Positions 52,724 to 61,500 are shown, counted from the stretch's first letter. The stretch is 64,000 bases of DNA from an uncultured Paracoccaceae bacterium (GCA_951812615.1 CATOSU010000001.1:744001-808000), one strand, 5' to 3'. Program-made: numbers and translations. Notes: generated by a model from the sequence alone, not told the origin.

Positions 52724-52739
52724 TCATGAATTCGCATAT
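52724..52739. promoter_or_regulatory. Operator O4 (MarR-type), upstream of the TRAP genes
   Basis: TCATGAATTCGCATAT matches the common 16-base pattern with one weaker arm (CGCAT for TTCAT). It lies 47 bp from O3 in the divergent promoter region and about 95 bp before dctP. Confidence 0.5.
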
Positions 52740-52832
52740 ATCTTTGCCGCTACCACCTTGCGAAACGCCGGGCGGTATCTATCATCGCCGGTGTGTGAAC
52801 AGAACAATCGCACCAACAGGGGAGTCTGCAAA

Positions 52833-53834
52833 ATGAAGTTTTTCAATCGCCTGACGGTTACGGCCGCAGCAACGGCGGCCGTTCTGGGGTCGGCCGCGGC
52901 ATGGGCCGAGGACAAGGTGACCGCGGTCCACGCCTTCCCGCCGTTCCTTGTGTATACAAAATCCTTCCTTGCGATGGTTGATGACATCAACGCGCGCGGC
53001 AAGGGCATCGTTCAGATCGAAGTGCGCGGCGGACCCGAAGCCATCGGCATGTTCCAGCAACCCGCCGCCGTCCGCGACGGCGTGGTCGACATGGTGCACA
53101 CCCCGGGCAGCTTCTATGGCAAGAACGTGCCCGAGATCGACGCCATGGTCGCCGCAACGGTCACCCCGATGGAAGCCCGCGCAAACGGCGGTGCCGCCCT
53201 GATGGACGAAGCCCATCAGAAGCGGTTCAACGTCAAGCATCTGGGCTGGGTCGATGGTGGCGTACGGTTCCACATCTATTCCACCAAGGAACCCAAGTTC
53301 GACGACAACGGCGTCCTGGACCTGACCGGGGTAAAGCTGCGCGACAACCCGATCTATCACGCCTTCTTCGAGGCACTGAACGCGACCACCTCGTCGATGC
53401 CATCGACCGAGGTTTATGCCGCGCTGGAAAAAGGCGTGGTCGATGCCTCGGCCTGGACCCAGATCGGCATTCTGGACCTGAAATGGGACAAGTTCCTGAA
53501 ATACCGTGTCGATCCGGCCTTCTACAACACGGATCTGGGGATCATCTTCAACCTCGACAGCTGGAACGCGCTGAGCGCCGAAAGCCAGAAACTGATCCAG
53601 GACGTGATCATCGAGTGGGAAGAGAAATCCTATAACGACCGTCAGGCCGACATCGTTTCGGATGCGGAAAAGCTGTCTGCGGGCGGTATGGAATTCGTGG
53701 CCATGTCTGACGCAGCCGCGGCCGATTACCTCAAGCTTGCCGATGACGCCGCCTGGGCGCGGATGAAGGGCCGGCTGGACGCAGACGGTGACAGCGACAC
53801 CTATGACAAGCTGCGGGCGCTGTATCACCCGTAA
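52833..53834 (+). CDS. TRAP transporter substrate-binding protein (DctP family)
   Basis: This 333-residue periplasmic binding protein has a signal peptide ending in AAAWA (residue about 25), then the DctP fold with AIGMFQQPAAVRDGVVDMV, YSTKEPK, and PSTEVYAALEKGVVDASAW, the segment that usually contains the ligand-carboxylate site. GGGGAG precedes the ATG. It is followed by a strong hairpin and the two membrane genes. It likely imports an acidic substrate of the locus, such as an aryl acetate or its conjugate. Confidence 0.92.
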   Translation: MKFFNRLTVTAAATAAVLGSAAAWAEDKVTAVHAFPPFLVYTKSFLAMVDDINARGKGIVQIEVRGGPEAIGMFQQPAAVRDGVVDMVHTPGSFYGKNVPEIDAMVAATVTPMEARANGGAALMDEAHQKRFNVKHLGWVDGGVRFHIYSTKEPKFDDNGVLDLTGVKLRDNPIYHAFFEALNATTSSMPSTEVYAALEKGVVDASAWTQIGILDLKWDKFLKYRVDPAFYNTDLGIIFNLDSWNALSAESQKLIQDVIIEWEEKSYNDRQADIVSDAEKLSAGGMEFVAMSDAAAADYLKLADDAAWARMKGRLDADGDSDTYDKLRALYHP

Positions 53835-53852
53835 GCCTTCAAGAGAGAGCGG

Positions 53853-53874
53853 CCCGGCGCAGCAACGCGCCGGG
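53853..53874 (+). terminator. Hairpin between dctP and dctQ
   Basis: CCCGGCGC-AGCAAC-GCGCCGGG has an 8-bp perfect stem and no T tract. In this position such hairpins usually let the binding protein be made in excess over the membrane subunits. Confidence 0.65.
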
Positions 53875-53885
53875 TCCGACACCTG

Positions 53886-54380
53886 ATGCGCCTTCTCGAT
53901 TTCATCTGCAACGTGCTCGCCGTGATCGCCGGTGCCTATCTGGTGGCGATCATGTTCGGTATCGTGTTTCAGGCCACCGCCCGCAGTTTCGGGTTTTCGG
54001 GGTCAAGCCATGTCTTCACCTTCTCGGAATTCGGGCTGCTCTATATCGTGATGCTCGCGTCCCCCTGGCTGGTGCGGCTGCGCGGGCATGTGTTTATCGA
54101 GCTGTTGTCAGCCGCCCTGCCCAACAGCGCGCAAAAGGCCTATTCCCGCGCCGTGGCGGCCCTGTGCATCATCATCTGTCTGTTCCTGATGTACTATTCG
54201 TTCCAGAACACGATGAAAGCCTACCGGTTCGGCGATGCGGAAATGCGGTCGCTGGACATGCCGAAATGGCTGCTTCTGGGCACAATGCCGTTGTGCTTCG
54301 GGCTGATGGCGCTGAATTTCCTGCGGTTCGTCTTCGGCCGCGAAACGCTCCACACCGGCGAGGCCGGCGTTCATGAATAA
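53886..54380 (+). CDS. TRAP transporter small membrane subunit (DctQ)
   Basis: This 164-residue protein has four predicted membrane spans (near residues 10-30, 43-60, 87-105 and 125-145), with family segments FSEFGLLYIVMLASPWLVRLRGHVFIELL (quoted in part, 49-77). It pairs with DctM to form the sodium-driven permease. It lies 15 bp before dctM. Confidence 0.9.
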   Translation: MRLLDFICNVLAVIAGAYLVAIMFGIVFQATARSFGFSGSSHVFTFSEFGLLYIVMLASPWLVRLRGHVFIELLSAALPNSAQKAYSRAVAALCIIICLFLMYYSFQNTMKAYRFGDAEMRSLDMPKWLLLGTMPLCFGLMALNFLRFVFGRETLHTGEAGVHE

Positions 54381-54395
54381 CCGAAAGGCCCGCTG

Positions 54396-55733
54396 ATGGA
54401 GTGGTACTGGGCGCTCAGTTTTCTTCTGGGCCTGATCCTCTTTTTCATGTTCCTCGGCGTGCCCGTGGCGCTGGCGTTTCTGGCCGCCAACATGATCGGC
54501 GCGACCTATTTCATGGGCGGATCCGGTGATCTCTGGCGGCAGATGTCACGCGGGATCGGACAGCTGACGAACAACGCCCTGCCCACTGTAACCAGCTTCA
54601 ACCTGATGCCGGTGCCGATGTTCCTGCTGATGGGCGAGATTTTCTTCCACACCGGGCTCGCCAACAAGATGTTCTCGGCGGTGGATAAGCTGATGGGCCG
54701 CCTGCCTGCGCGCCTCAGCTTCGTGACCGTCGCCGGCGGCACCGCCTTTGCCACCCTGTCGGGCAGTTCCATGGGCTCCACCGCGCTGCTGGGATCGCTG
54801 ATGGTGCCCGAGATGCAAAAACGCGGGTACAAGAAACACATGGCCATCGGCCCGATCCTCGGCACCGGCGGGCTGGCGATGCTGATCCCGCCCTCGGCGC
54901 TGGCGGTGCTGCTGGCGACACTGGCCAATCTCGATGTGGGCGCGCTGCTGATTGCCGGGGTGGTGCCGGGGCTGATGCTGGCCGGGTTCTACGTGATCCT
55001 GATCCTCGGCATGGCGCTGGCCGATCCCAACGCCGCCCCAAGCTACGAAGTCGACGGCGCCGGCATCGGCGAAAAGCTGCGGCTGCTGGTGACCGATGTC
55101 CTGCCGATGATGTCCATCGTCGTGGGTGTGATCCTGCTGATCCTCTATGGCTGGGCTACACCGTCGGAAAGTGCTGCCTTCGGCTGCCTCGGCGTCCTGC
55201 TGCTGGCGGTGCTCTACGGCAAGCTCACGTGGAAAGGCTTTGTCGACAGCGTCACCGGCGCGCTGCGGGTGACCACGATGGCGCTGCTGATCATCTTCGG
55301 CTCGGCCACCTTCTCGGCGCTGCTGGCCTTTTCCGGTGCCTCTGCCGGGCTGATCCGCTGGGCCACGCAGTTCGATCTCGACCCGATCACGATGCTGCTG
55401 ATCATGTTCGCGATCCTGCTGGTGCTGGGCATGTTCATGGATCAGCTCAGCATGATGCTGCTGACCGTGCCGATCTTCTTTCCGCTGGCGCAGACGCTGG
55501 GCTTCGACCTGATCTGGTTTGCGGTGATCATCCTGCTGGCGCTGGAAATCAGCTTTACCACGCCGCCTTTCGGGTTGTTGCTGTTCGTGATGAAGGGCGT
55601 GTCCGCCCCCGGTACGACCATGCGCGACATCTATGTCTCGGCCCTGCCCTTCATGGGCTGCGCCATCGTGCTGGTCGGATTGCTGATCATCTGGCCACAG
55701 ATCGCGCTGTGGCTGCCCAGCCTCGGCAACTGA
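54396..55733 (+). CDS. TRAP transporter large membrane subunit (DctM)
   Basis: This 445-residue protein has about 12 hydrophobic spans and the DctM hallmarks VPMFLLMGEIFF, AGGTAFATLSGSSMGSTALLGSLM and GTGGLAMLIPPSALAVLLA, with the substrate/Na-site region TTPPFGLLLFVMKGV near residue 385. It completes the DctPQM importer of the catabolic locus. It ends before a GC-rich hairpin facing the M20 genes. Confidence 0.93.
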   Translation: MEWYWALSFLLGLILFFMFLGVPVALAFLAANMIGATYFMGGSGDLWRQMSRGIGQLTNNALPTVTSFNLMPVPMFLLMGEIFFHTGLANKMFSAVDKLMGRLPARLSFVTVAGGTAFATLSGSSMGSTALLGSLMVPEMQKRGYKKHMAIGPILGTGGLAMLIPPSALAVLLATLANLDVGALLIAGVVPGLMLAGFYVILILGMALADPNAAPSYEVDGAGIGEKLRLLVTDVLPMMSIVVGVILLILYGWATPSESAAFGCLGVLLLAVLYGKLTWKGFVDSVTGALRVTTMALLIIFGSATFSALLAFSGASAGLIRWATQFDLDPITMLLIMFAILLVLGMFMDQLSMMLLTVPIFFPLAQTLGFDLIWFAVIILLALEISFTTPPFGLLLFVMKGVSAPGTTMRDIYVSALPFMGCAIVLVGLLIIWPQIALWLPSLGN

Positions 55734-55737
55734 CGGG

Positions 55738-55760
55738 GGCCGGCGGCAGACGCCGGCCCG
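55738..55760. terminator. GC-rich hairpin between convergent dctM and M20 genes
   Basis: GGGCCGGCG-GCAGA-CGCCGGCCC has a 9-bp perfect stem. It lies between two convergent stops and has no T tract, so it may act as a bidirectional transcript end. Confidence 0.6.
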
Positions 55761-55766
55761 CCAGTG

Positions 55767-56930
55767 TCACGCCGCAGGCATCCGGGCCTCGACGATCCCG
55801 GCCCACCAGCTGCAGCCGGCCGGGATTGCCTCATCGTTGAAATTGTACTCGGGGTGATGAACCATCGCGGTGTCGCCGTTGCCGACAAGGATATAGGCGC
55901 CGGGGCGTTCTTCCAGCATGAAGGCGAAATCCTCGCCGCCCATGACCAGCGGCGCCTCGCCGCAATCGCCCGAAACCGACCGCGCCACATCTGCCGCAAA
56001 CGCGGTCTGTTCCTCGGAATTCACCATCACCGGATAGCCACGGTGATAGGTCACGTCGACCGCCCCGCCGAAGGTTGCGGCAACGCCGTCGCAAATCTCC
56101 TTGATCCGCCGCTCGGCAAGGTCCCGCATCTCCGGGCTCATCGTGCGGACAGTTCCGCGCAGATGCACCCCCTGCGGGATCACGTTGAACGCGGTCGAGG
56201 AGGTTTCGAAAGACGTGACCGACACGACAATCCGGTCGATCGGGTCGGCATTGCGGCTGACGATGGTCTGCAACGCCATGACCGCCTGTGCGGCCATCAC
56301 GGTCGTGTCGACGGTCACCTGCGGCCGCGCGGCGTGCCCGCCCTTGCCGGTAAAGGCGATGTCGAACTGGTCGGTGGCGGCGAAAAAGGCGCCGGAGCGG
56401 ATGCTGAAACTGCCAACCGGTTCGCCGGGCCAGTTGTGCATGCCATAAACCTCCTGCACCCCCCAGCGGTCCATCAGCCCGTCGTCGCACATTTCCTTGC
56501 CGCCGGCGCCGCCCTCTTCAGCCGGCTGGAAGATCACCACGACCGTGCCATCGAAGTTGCGCGTCTCGGCAAGGTATTTCGCCGCCCCCAGAAGCATCGC
56601 CGTGTGACCGTCATGGCCGCAGGCATGCATCGCGCCCGGCGTCTTGGAAGCATAGGCCAGCCCGGTGGCCTCCTCGATCGGCAGGGCGTCCATGTCGGCC
56701 CGCAACCCGATCACCTTGCCGGCGCTGTCGGACTTGCCCCGGATCACGCCGACTACGCCTGTCCGGCCGATCCCTGTCGTCACCTCGTCACAGCCGAAGG
56801 CCTGCAGTTTTTCCGCAACCAGCGCCGAAGTGCGGTGCGTATCGTACAGAATCTCGGGGTTTTCGTGGATGTCCTGCCGCCAAACGGCAATTTCATCCTG
56901 CATCTCTGCAAAACGGTTCTTCACCGGCAT
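55767..56930 (-). CDS. M20D amidohydrolase (hippurate/IAA-amino-acid hydrolase-like), copy 3
   Basis: This 387-residue member of the M20D family shows RADMDALPIEEATG, metal motif MHACGHDGHTAMLLGAA, FQPAEEGGAGGKEM with the catalytic Glu, MHNWPGEPVGS and PLVMGGEDFAFML. These enzymes remove amino acids from N-acyl conjugates (hippurate; in plants and some bacteria indole-acetyl-amino acids). It is the most distal of three tandem copies (same strand), 27 bp after the second. Its exact substrate cannot be read from sequence. Confidence 0.92.
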   Translation of the reverse strand: MPVKNRFAEMQDEIAVWRQDIHENPEILYDTHRTSALVAEKLQAFGCDEVTTGIGRTGVVGVIRGKSDSAGKVIGLRADMDALPIEEATGLAYASKTPGAMHACGHDGHTAMLLGAAKYLAETRNFDGTVVVIFQPAEEGGAGGKEMCDDGLMDRWGVQEVYGMHNWPGEPVGSFSIRSGAFFAATDQFDIAFTGKGGHAARPQVTVDTTVMAAQAVMALQTIVSRNADPIDRIVVSVTSFETSSTAFNVIPQGVHLRGTVRTMSPEMRDLAERRIKEICDGVAATFGGAVDVTYHRGYPVMVNSEEQTAFAADVARSVSGDCGEAPLVMGGEDFAFMLEERPGAYILVGNGDTAMVHHPEYNFNDEAIPAGCSWWAGIVEARMPAA

Positions 56931-56957
56931 GTTGTCTTCCTCGCTCTGGATGTGCAG

Positions 56958-58124
56958 CTATGCGACCGGCATGCGTTGCTCGGCCAGTTCCGCGAACCAG
57001 CTTGCGCCGGCCGGCAGGGCATCATCGTTGAAATTGTAATTCGGATTGTGGAGATCGGCGCTGTCGCCATTGCCGATCAGCGCAAAGGCGCCCGGCCGCG
57101 CCTCCAGCATCAGCGAGAAGTCCTCGCCGCCCATGCTCGGATCGAACTCTTTGAGAACCGTGCCGGCAACGGCCTCGGCGGCCTGCGCGGCAATATCGGC
57201 CTGTGTCGCAGCGTTGATCGTGGGCCGGACCCCCTGAAAATAGGACAGCTCTGCCGTCGCACCATACGCGGCAGCGGTGGAGGACGCGACCGACCGGATG
57301 CGGTCGATCACAAGCGTCTGCACCTCGGGGTCGAAATACCGCACCGTCCCACCCAGCGTGACGGTATCGGAGATGACGTTGAACGCCTCGCTTTCCGTCT
57401 GCATCGAGCACACGGACAACACCACGGTTTTCAGCGGATCCACGTTGCGCGACGCAATGGATTGCAGCGCAACGACGACCTGACAGGCAGCCAGAGTCGT
57501 GTCCACGGCCATATGCGGCTTGGCGGCATGTCCGCCGCGTCCGCGCACCACGATCCGGAACCCGTCCCCGGCTGCCAGAACCGGGCCCGGGCGCACCGCA
57601 AACTGACCCGCGTCCAGACCGGGCCAGTTGTGCATGCCATAGACCTCCTGAATGCCCCAGCGGTCCATCAGCCCGTCGCGCAGCATCGCCTTGGCGCCGC
57701 CGCCGCCTTCTTCGGCCGGCTGGAAGATCAGCACGACCGTCCCGTCGAAATTGCGTGTCCCGGCGAGGTATTCGGCCGCGCCCAGCAGCATCGCGGTGTG
57801 CCCGTCATGGCCGCAGGCATGCATCACGCCCTCGTTTTCCGAGGCATAGTCCACGCCGGTCTGCTCGGTGATGGGCAGCGCGTCCATGTCCGCCCGGAAC
57901 CCCAGTACTTTGCCGGAACCGGATTCGCGCCCGCGGATGATGCCCACAACACCGGTTCCGCCGATGCCTTCGGTGACTTCGTCACAGCCGAAGGCGCGCA
58001 GTTTGCCGGCCACGATGCCGGCGGTGCGATGCTCCTCGTTTCGCAGTTCGGGATGCGCATGAAAATCCTGCCGCCACGCGGCGATCTCGGGTTGCCGTTC
58101 GGCAATGCTGTTGCGTACCGGCAT
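56958..58124 (-). CDS. M20D amidohydrolase, copy 2
   Basis: This 388-residue paralog shares RADMDALPITEQTG, MHACGHDGHTAMLLGAA, PAEEGGGGAKAML, MHNWPGLDAGQ and PSMGGEDFSLML. Compared with copy 3 the middle (satellite) domain is more divergent, as expected for changed substrate preference. It starts 3 bp after copy 1, so the two are probably translated together. Confidence 0.92.
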   Translation of the reverse strand: MPVRNSIAERQPEIAAWRQDFHAHPELRNEEHRTAGIVAGKLRAFGCDEVTEGIGGTGVVGIIRGRESGSGKVLGFRADMDALPITEQTGVDYASENEGVMHACGHDGHTAMLLGAAEYLAGTRNFDGTVVLIFQPAEEGGGGAKAMLRDGLMDRWGIQEVYGMHNWPGLDAGQFAVRPGPVLAAGDGFRIVVRGRGGHAAKPHMAVDTTLAACQVVVALQSIASRNVDPLKTVVLSVCSMQTESEAFNVISDTVTLGGTVRYFDPEVQTLVIDRIRSVASSTAAAYGATAELSYFQGVRPTINAATQADIAAQAAEAVAGTVLKEFDPSMGGEDFSLMLEARPGAFALIGNGDSADLHNPNYNFNDDALPAGASWFAELAEQRMPVA

Positions 58125-58127
58125 GGG

Positions 58128-59300
58128 TCAGGCCGCCGGCATGCGGCGCTCGACGATCTCGGCGAACCACGAACACCCGACCGGGATCGCTTCGTCGTCG
58201 AAATTGTAGGCCGGATGGTGACACTGGGCGCTGTCGCCATTGCCAATGAACATGTAGGCGCCGGGACGCTCTTCCAGCATGTAGGAGAAATCTTCGGCCG
58301 GCATGATCGGCGGCACGTTGCGTTCCACGTTTTCCGGGCCGACCACGGCCTCGGCCGCGTCGCTGGCGAACCCGGCATTGTCATCATGGTTGATGGTAAT
58401 CGGGTAACCGCGTTCGTAATTGACATCCGCGGTCGCGCCATAGGCTTCGGCGGTGTGCAGCGCGATCTGCGTCACGCGCTCCTCGGCCATGTCGCGCACG
58501 CCTTTGTCCAGCGTGCGGACGGTGCCGCGCAGGGACACGGTATGCGGGATGACGTTGAAACTGTCATTGTCCGAACGCATGCCGCAGACCGACACCACGA
58601 TCTGCTTGAGCGGGTCGGTATTGCGCGCGGCGATCGACTGCAGCGCGATCAGCACATGTGCGGCGGCTAGGTTGGTGTCGATCGCGTTATGCGGTTCGGC
58701 AGCATGGCCGCCCTTGCCGGTCACGACAATCTCGAACTGGTCGGCCGAGGCCATCAGCGGGCCGGGGCGCGTGGCGAACTGGCCAACCGGAACACCCGGT
58801 GCGTTGTGCATGCCATAAACCTCCTGCACCCCCCAGCGGTCCATCAGCCCGTCGTCGCACATGACCTTACCGCCGCCGCCGCCCTCTTCGGCGGGCTGGA
58901 AGATCAGCACGACCTTGCCGTCGAAATTCCGCTTTTCGGACAGGTACTTGGCCGCGCCCAGCAGCATGGACGTGTGCCCGTCATGGCCGCAGGCATGCAT
59001 TTTTCCCGGCACCGACGAGGCATAGTCCAGCCCGGTGATTTCCTCGATCGGCAGCGCGTCCATGTCCGCGCGCAGCCCGATGACCCGGTCGGATGTGTTG
59101 GTCTTGCCCTCGATCACCGCCACGACACCGGTCTGACCGATGCCTTCGGTGATGTCCGTGATCCCAAACTCCTTCAGCCGCTCGGTGACAAAGGCTGCGG
59201 TTTCATGAACGTCGAACATCAGTTCCGGATGCGCGTGCAGGTGGCGGCGCCAGCCCGCAATCTCTTCGTGCATTTCGGCGAAACGGTTCCTGATCGGCAT
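58128..59300 (-). CDS. M20D amidohydrolase, copy 1
   Basis: This 390-residue protein is first in the tandem array. It has RADMDALPIEEITG, MHACGHDGHTSMLLGAA, PAEEGGGGGKVM, MHNAPGVPVGQ and IMPAEDFSYML. Two Gly of the usual MGGEDF are replaced (MPAEDF), while copies 2 and 3 keep them. GAGGAGAGA precedes the ATG. The array lies next to the TRAP importer, which it may supply with a hydrolysis target. Confidence 0.92.
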   Translation of the reverse strand: MPIRNRFAEMHEEIAGWRRHLHAHPELMFDVHETAAFVTERLKEFGITDITEGIGQTGVVAVIEGKTNTSDRVIGLRADMDALPIEEITGLDYASSVPGKMHACGHDGHTSMLLGAAKYLSEKRNFDGKVVLIFQPAEEGGGGGKVMCDDGLMDRWGVQEVYGMHNAPGVPVGQFATRPGPLMASADQFEIVVTGKGGHAAEPHNAIDTNLAAAHVLIALQSIAARNTDPLKQIVVSVCGMRSDNDSFNVIPHTVSLRGTVRTLDKGVRDMAEERVTQIALHTAEAYGATADVNYERGYPITINHDDNAGFASDAAEAVVGPENVERNVPPIMPAEDFSYMLEERPGAYMFIGNGDSAQCHHPAYNFDDEAIPVGCSWFAEIVERRMPAA

Positions 59301-59399
59301 GGTGTCTCTCCTCTTCCGGGATGCACCCTGCCGCAGGCCGCGGGACGGCGCAAGACGTCCCGCCGCGTCGCCCGACCGGGTCGGGCCATTGTCCGCAGA

Positions 59400-60911
59400 T
59401 TACTTGCTGAGCAGAATTCCCGCCGCCACGCCGCCGATAAACGCCCCGACCGCCGCGTTGTTGCCCGAGGACGATTTGCGCCGTGTGCCCGAGCTTTTGC
59501 TCCCCGACGAAACCGCCAGTGCATTCGGGTTCGACGCCATGTGCTGCGCAAACGCGGTCTGCGTATTGGCCACCAGCGACTGATGTTGCACGGTGTTGAG
59601 ATAGCCGGTCGGCGGATAGCCGGTCTGCGCCTGCCACGAGCTGACACCGCCCCGGGTGCCGCGGCCAAAGATCCCGTCGGGCCGCCCGACACTGTGCCCC
59701 GCCAGATTGAGCCGCAGCTGCACTTCCTTACGTTGCTGCTTGCTCATGCCGAGCTGATCTTCAGTGGCCTTGGAACTGACCATCGACCGCGCTTGGGGCG
59801 TGACGGCCAGATAGAGCGGATCGGCGCTGCGATAACTCAGCGTCGCCTGCGACAGGCCGGAACTGTTGGTGGCGCCGGTGGTCGCCGATGCGGAGGCGAC
59901 CTGTGTGCCGGCCTTCGGCTGCAGCCGCGAGATCGCGTTGCGGGCCAGAACCGCGAACGCGCCGTTCGGATAGGCATCCAGATAGGCCTGATAGTCAGCG
60001 ACATCGCCGGTTTCCCGGGCGGTATCGAACATGATTTTCTGCACTTCCAGCGACACCGCTGCGGCCGCGGGTGCCGCTGCCGGTGCTGCGGCCGCGTTGG
60101 TCGCCGGTGCCGCGGCGGCAACGGTTTCAACCTTGTTCAGAACCAGCGGCCCGGTCAGGGACACGTCAAAGCGCGGGCGCTGCTGGCCCCCGGTCATGTC
60201 CAGCACATCGCGGGTAATCAGCGACGTGATGGCGGCAAAATCGGTGTTCGCCGTGCCGATATGCTGCAGAACCGCCGTGGTGAAGGGCGAATTGTCGCCT
60301 TCCCCGTCCAGCGCCACCTGTCCGGGTTCGGTGGCATAAGCGATCACCGATCCGGTCGTGCCCATGGTGTCGAACTCAACCGGCGTAATGCCGCGCGTGC
60401 TGAGCGAGCGGGTCGACATGCCACGTACCTCGGCCAGCTTCTGTGCCATCGGGTTGTCCCGGCAGGCGTCAAGGAAGACAAGGCTCGCATTCTCGGACCG
60501 CCCGATCACCCGCAGGATTTCCGGCAGGGCGTAAACCTCGAATTCCCAATCGACCGCATCGTCCATCCGCGCATCGACGGGCACGACATAATTGACGTTG
60601 TCGACGGAGATTCCGTGGCCGGCGTAATAGAATATCGTCAGTTCGGCATCCCGCGTTTCGCGGGCAAAGGACCGCACGGTGTCGCGCATGTCGTCATAGG
60701 TCAGGTTGTATCCCTCAACCACTTCGAACCCGAGGCTGCCCAGCTTGCGCGCCACGGCCCGGGCATCGCGCTCGGGGTTGGCCAGCGATCCGCTGGATAC
60801 ATAGTCGCTGTTGCCAACGACCAGCGCCAGCCGTTTGCCGGCTTGGGCGGCCGAAGTCAGGACAAAGACGGCGCATAATGTAACGGCCGCGGTAATCAGA
60901 TGTCTGAACAT
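59400..60911 (-). CDS. Secreted caspase-like (C14) protein with peptidoglycan-binding domain
   Basis: This protein of about 503 residues has a signal peptide ending near AAQAG. A caspase fold follows, with catalytic His99 (FYYAGHGIS) and Cys150 (FLDACRDNP). After an Ala/Pro-rich linker comes a peptidoglycan-binding-1-like domain (MSKQQRKEVQLRLNLAG to FGRGTRGGVSSWQ, about 375-435), then a low-complexity Ser-rich stretch and a C-terminal glycine-zipper helix. The ATG at 60911 follows GGAGG at good spacing. It is paired with the OmpA-like gene 40 bp upstream. Cell-wall-localised protease activity is inferred. Confidence 0.88.
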   Translation of the reverse strand: MFRHLITAAVTLCAVFVLTSAAQAGKRLALVVGNSDYVSSGSLANPERDARAVARKLGSLGFEVVEGYNLTYDDMRDTVRSFARETRDAELTIFYYAGHGISVDNVNYVVPVDARMDDAVDWEFEVYALPEILRVIGRSENASLVFLDACRDNPMAQKLAEVRGMSTRSLSTRGITPVEFDTMGTTGSVIAYATEPGQVALDGEGDNSPFTTAVLQHIGTANTDFAAITSLITRDVLDMTGGQQRPRFDVSLTGPLVLNKVETVAAAAPATNAAAAPAAAPAAAAVSLEVQKIMFDTARETGDVADYQAYLDAYPNGAFAVLARNAISRLQPKAGTQVASASATTGATNSSGLSQATLSYRSADPLYLAVTPQARSMVSSKATEDQLGMSKQQRKEVQLRLNLAGHSVGRPDGIFGRGTRGGVSSWQAQTGYPPTGYLNTVQHQSLVANTQTAFAQHMASNPNALAVSSGSKSSGTRRKSSSGNNAAVGAFIGGVAAGILLSK

Positions 60912-60951
60912 GTAAACCTCCATCCAGGCGGAGTAATACGGACCGAGCGGG

Positions 60952-61500
60952 TCAGAGGCCGCTCAGATTGATAAATTCGATTCGTGTATTGGCCGGGCTG
61001 TAGGGATCGGACACGTTGACCGGCTTGGTCGCGCCATATCCCACCGGTGTGAGATTTGCCCGCTGCAGCCCGTAGAATGCGACCAGGTGATCGACAACGG
61101 ATTGCGCCCGGCGGGCCGGCAGCGGGAACTGCGCGCCGCCGCTGCCTTCGATGAAAACATGCGCGGCCACCTGAAACGACTGGCCCCTCATCTTCGGATC
61201 CTTCAGCGCCACCGCCACCGTGCGCAGGGTCCGCATCCCTTCGGCTGTCAGCAGGTGGCTGTTCCCGTCAAACGCGACATTCAGATTGACCGACGGAAAA
61301 TCGTAAGCTGCCGGCAATTGCTGATTGGCCTGAACGTGCAGCGCGTTCTGCGTTTTGAGCGCCCGCACAGTCGGTCCCGTGCGCTCGGGCTCCAATGCGC
61401 CGATCATTTCGACCGGACCCATATACTGTGCACCAACGATCGTCGGCAGCAACATGACCGCCAAAACCACGGAAACTGATAAATGCAATCTCAAAAACAT
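60952..61500 (-). CDS. OmpA-like periplasmic/outer-membrane protein
   Basis: This 182-residue protein has a signal peptide (to about VGAQ, residue 24) and an OmpA-type C-terminal domain: VAFDGNSHLLTAEGMRTLRTV, LPARRAQSVVDHLV, LTPVGYGATKPV and NTRIEFINL. The usual HTD motif is AHVFIE here, so peptidoglycan binding may be altered. It precedes the caspase-like gene by 40 bp, likely one operon. Confidence 0.85.
   Translation of the reverse strand: MFLRLHLSVSVVLAVMLLPTIVGAQYMGPVEMIGALEPERTGPTVRALKTQNALHVQANQQLPAAYDFPSVNLNVAFDGNSHLLTAEGMRTLRTVAVALKDPKMRGQSFQVAAHVFIEGSGGAQFPLPARRAQSVVDHLVAFYGLQRANLTPVGYGATKPVNVSDPYSPANTRIEFINLSGL

Noticed and set aside
55764..58670. A 968-codon open frame on the plus strand across the M20 genes
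   Set aside because: It is the antisense of three clearly conserved amidohydrolases and has no start context or recognisable domain; high GC makes long antisense frames common here.
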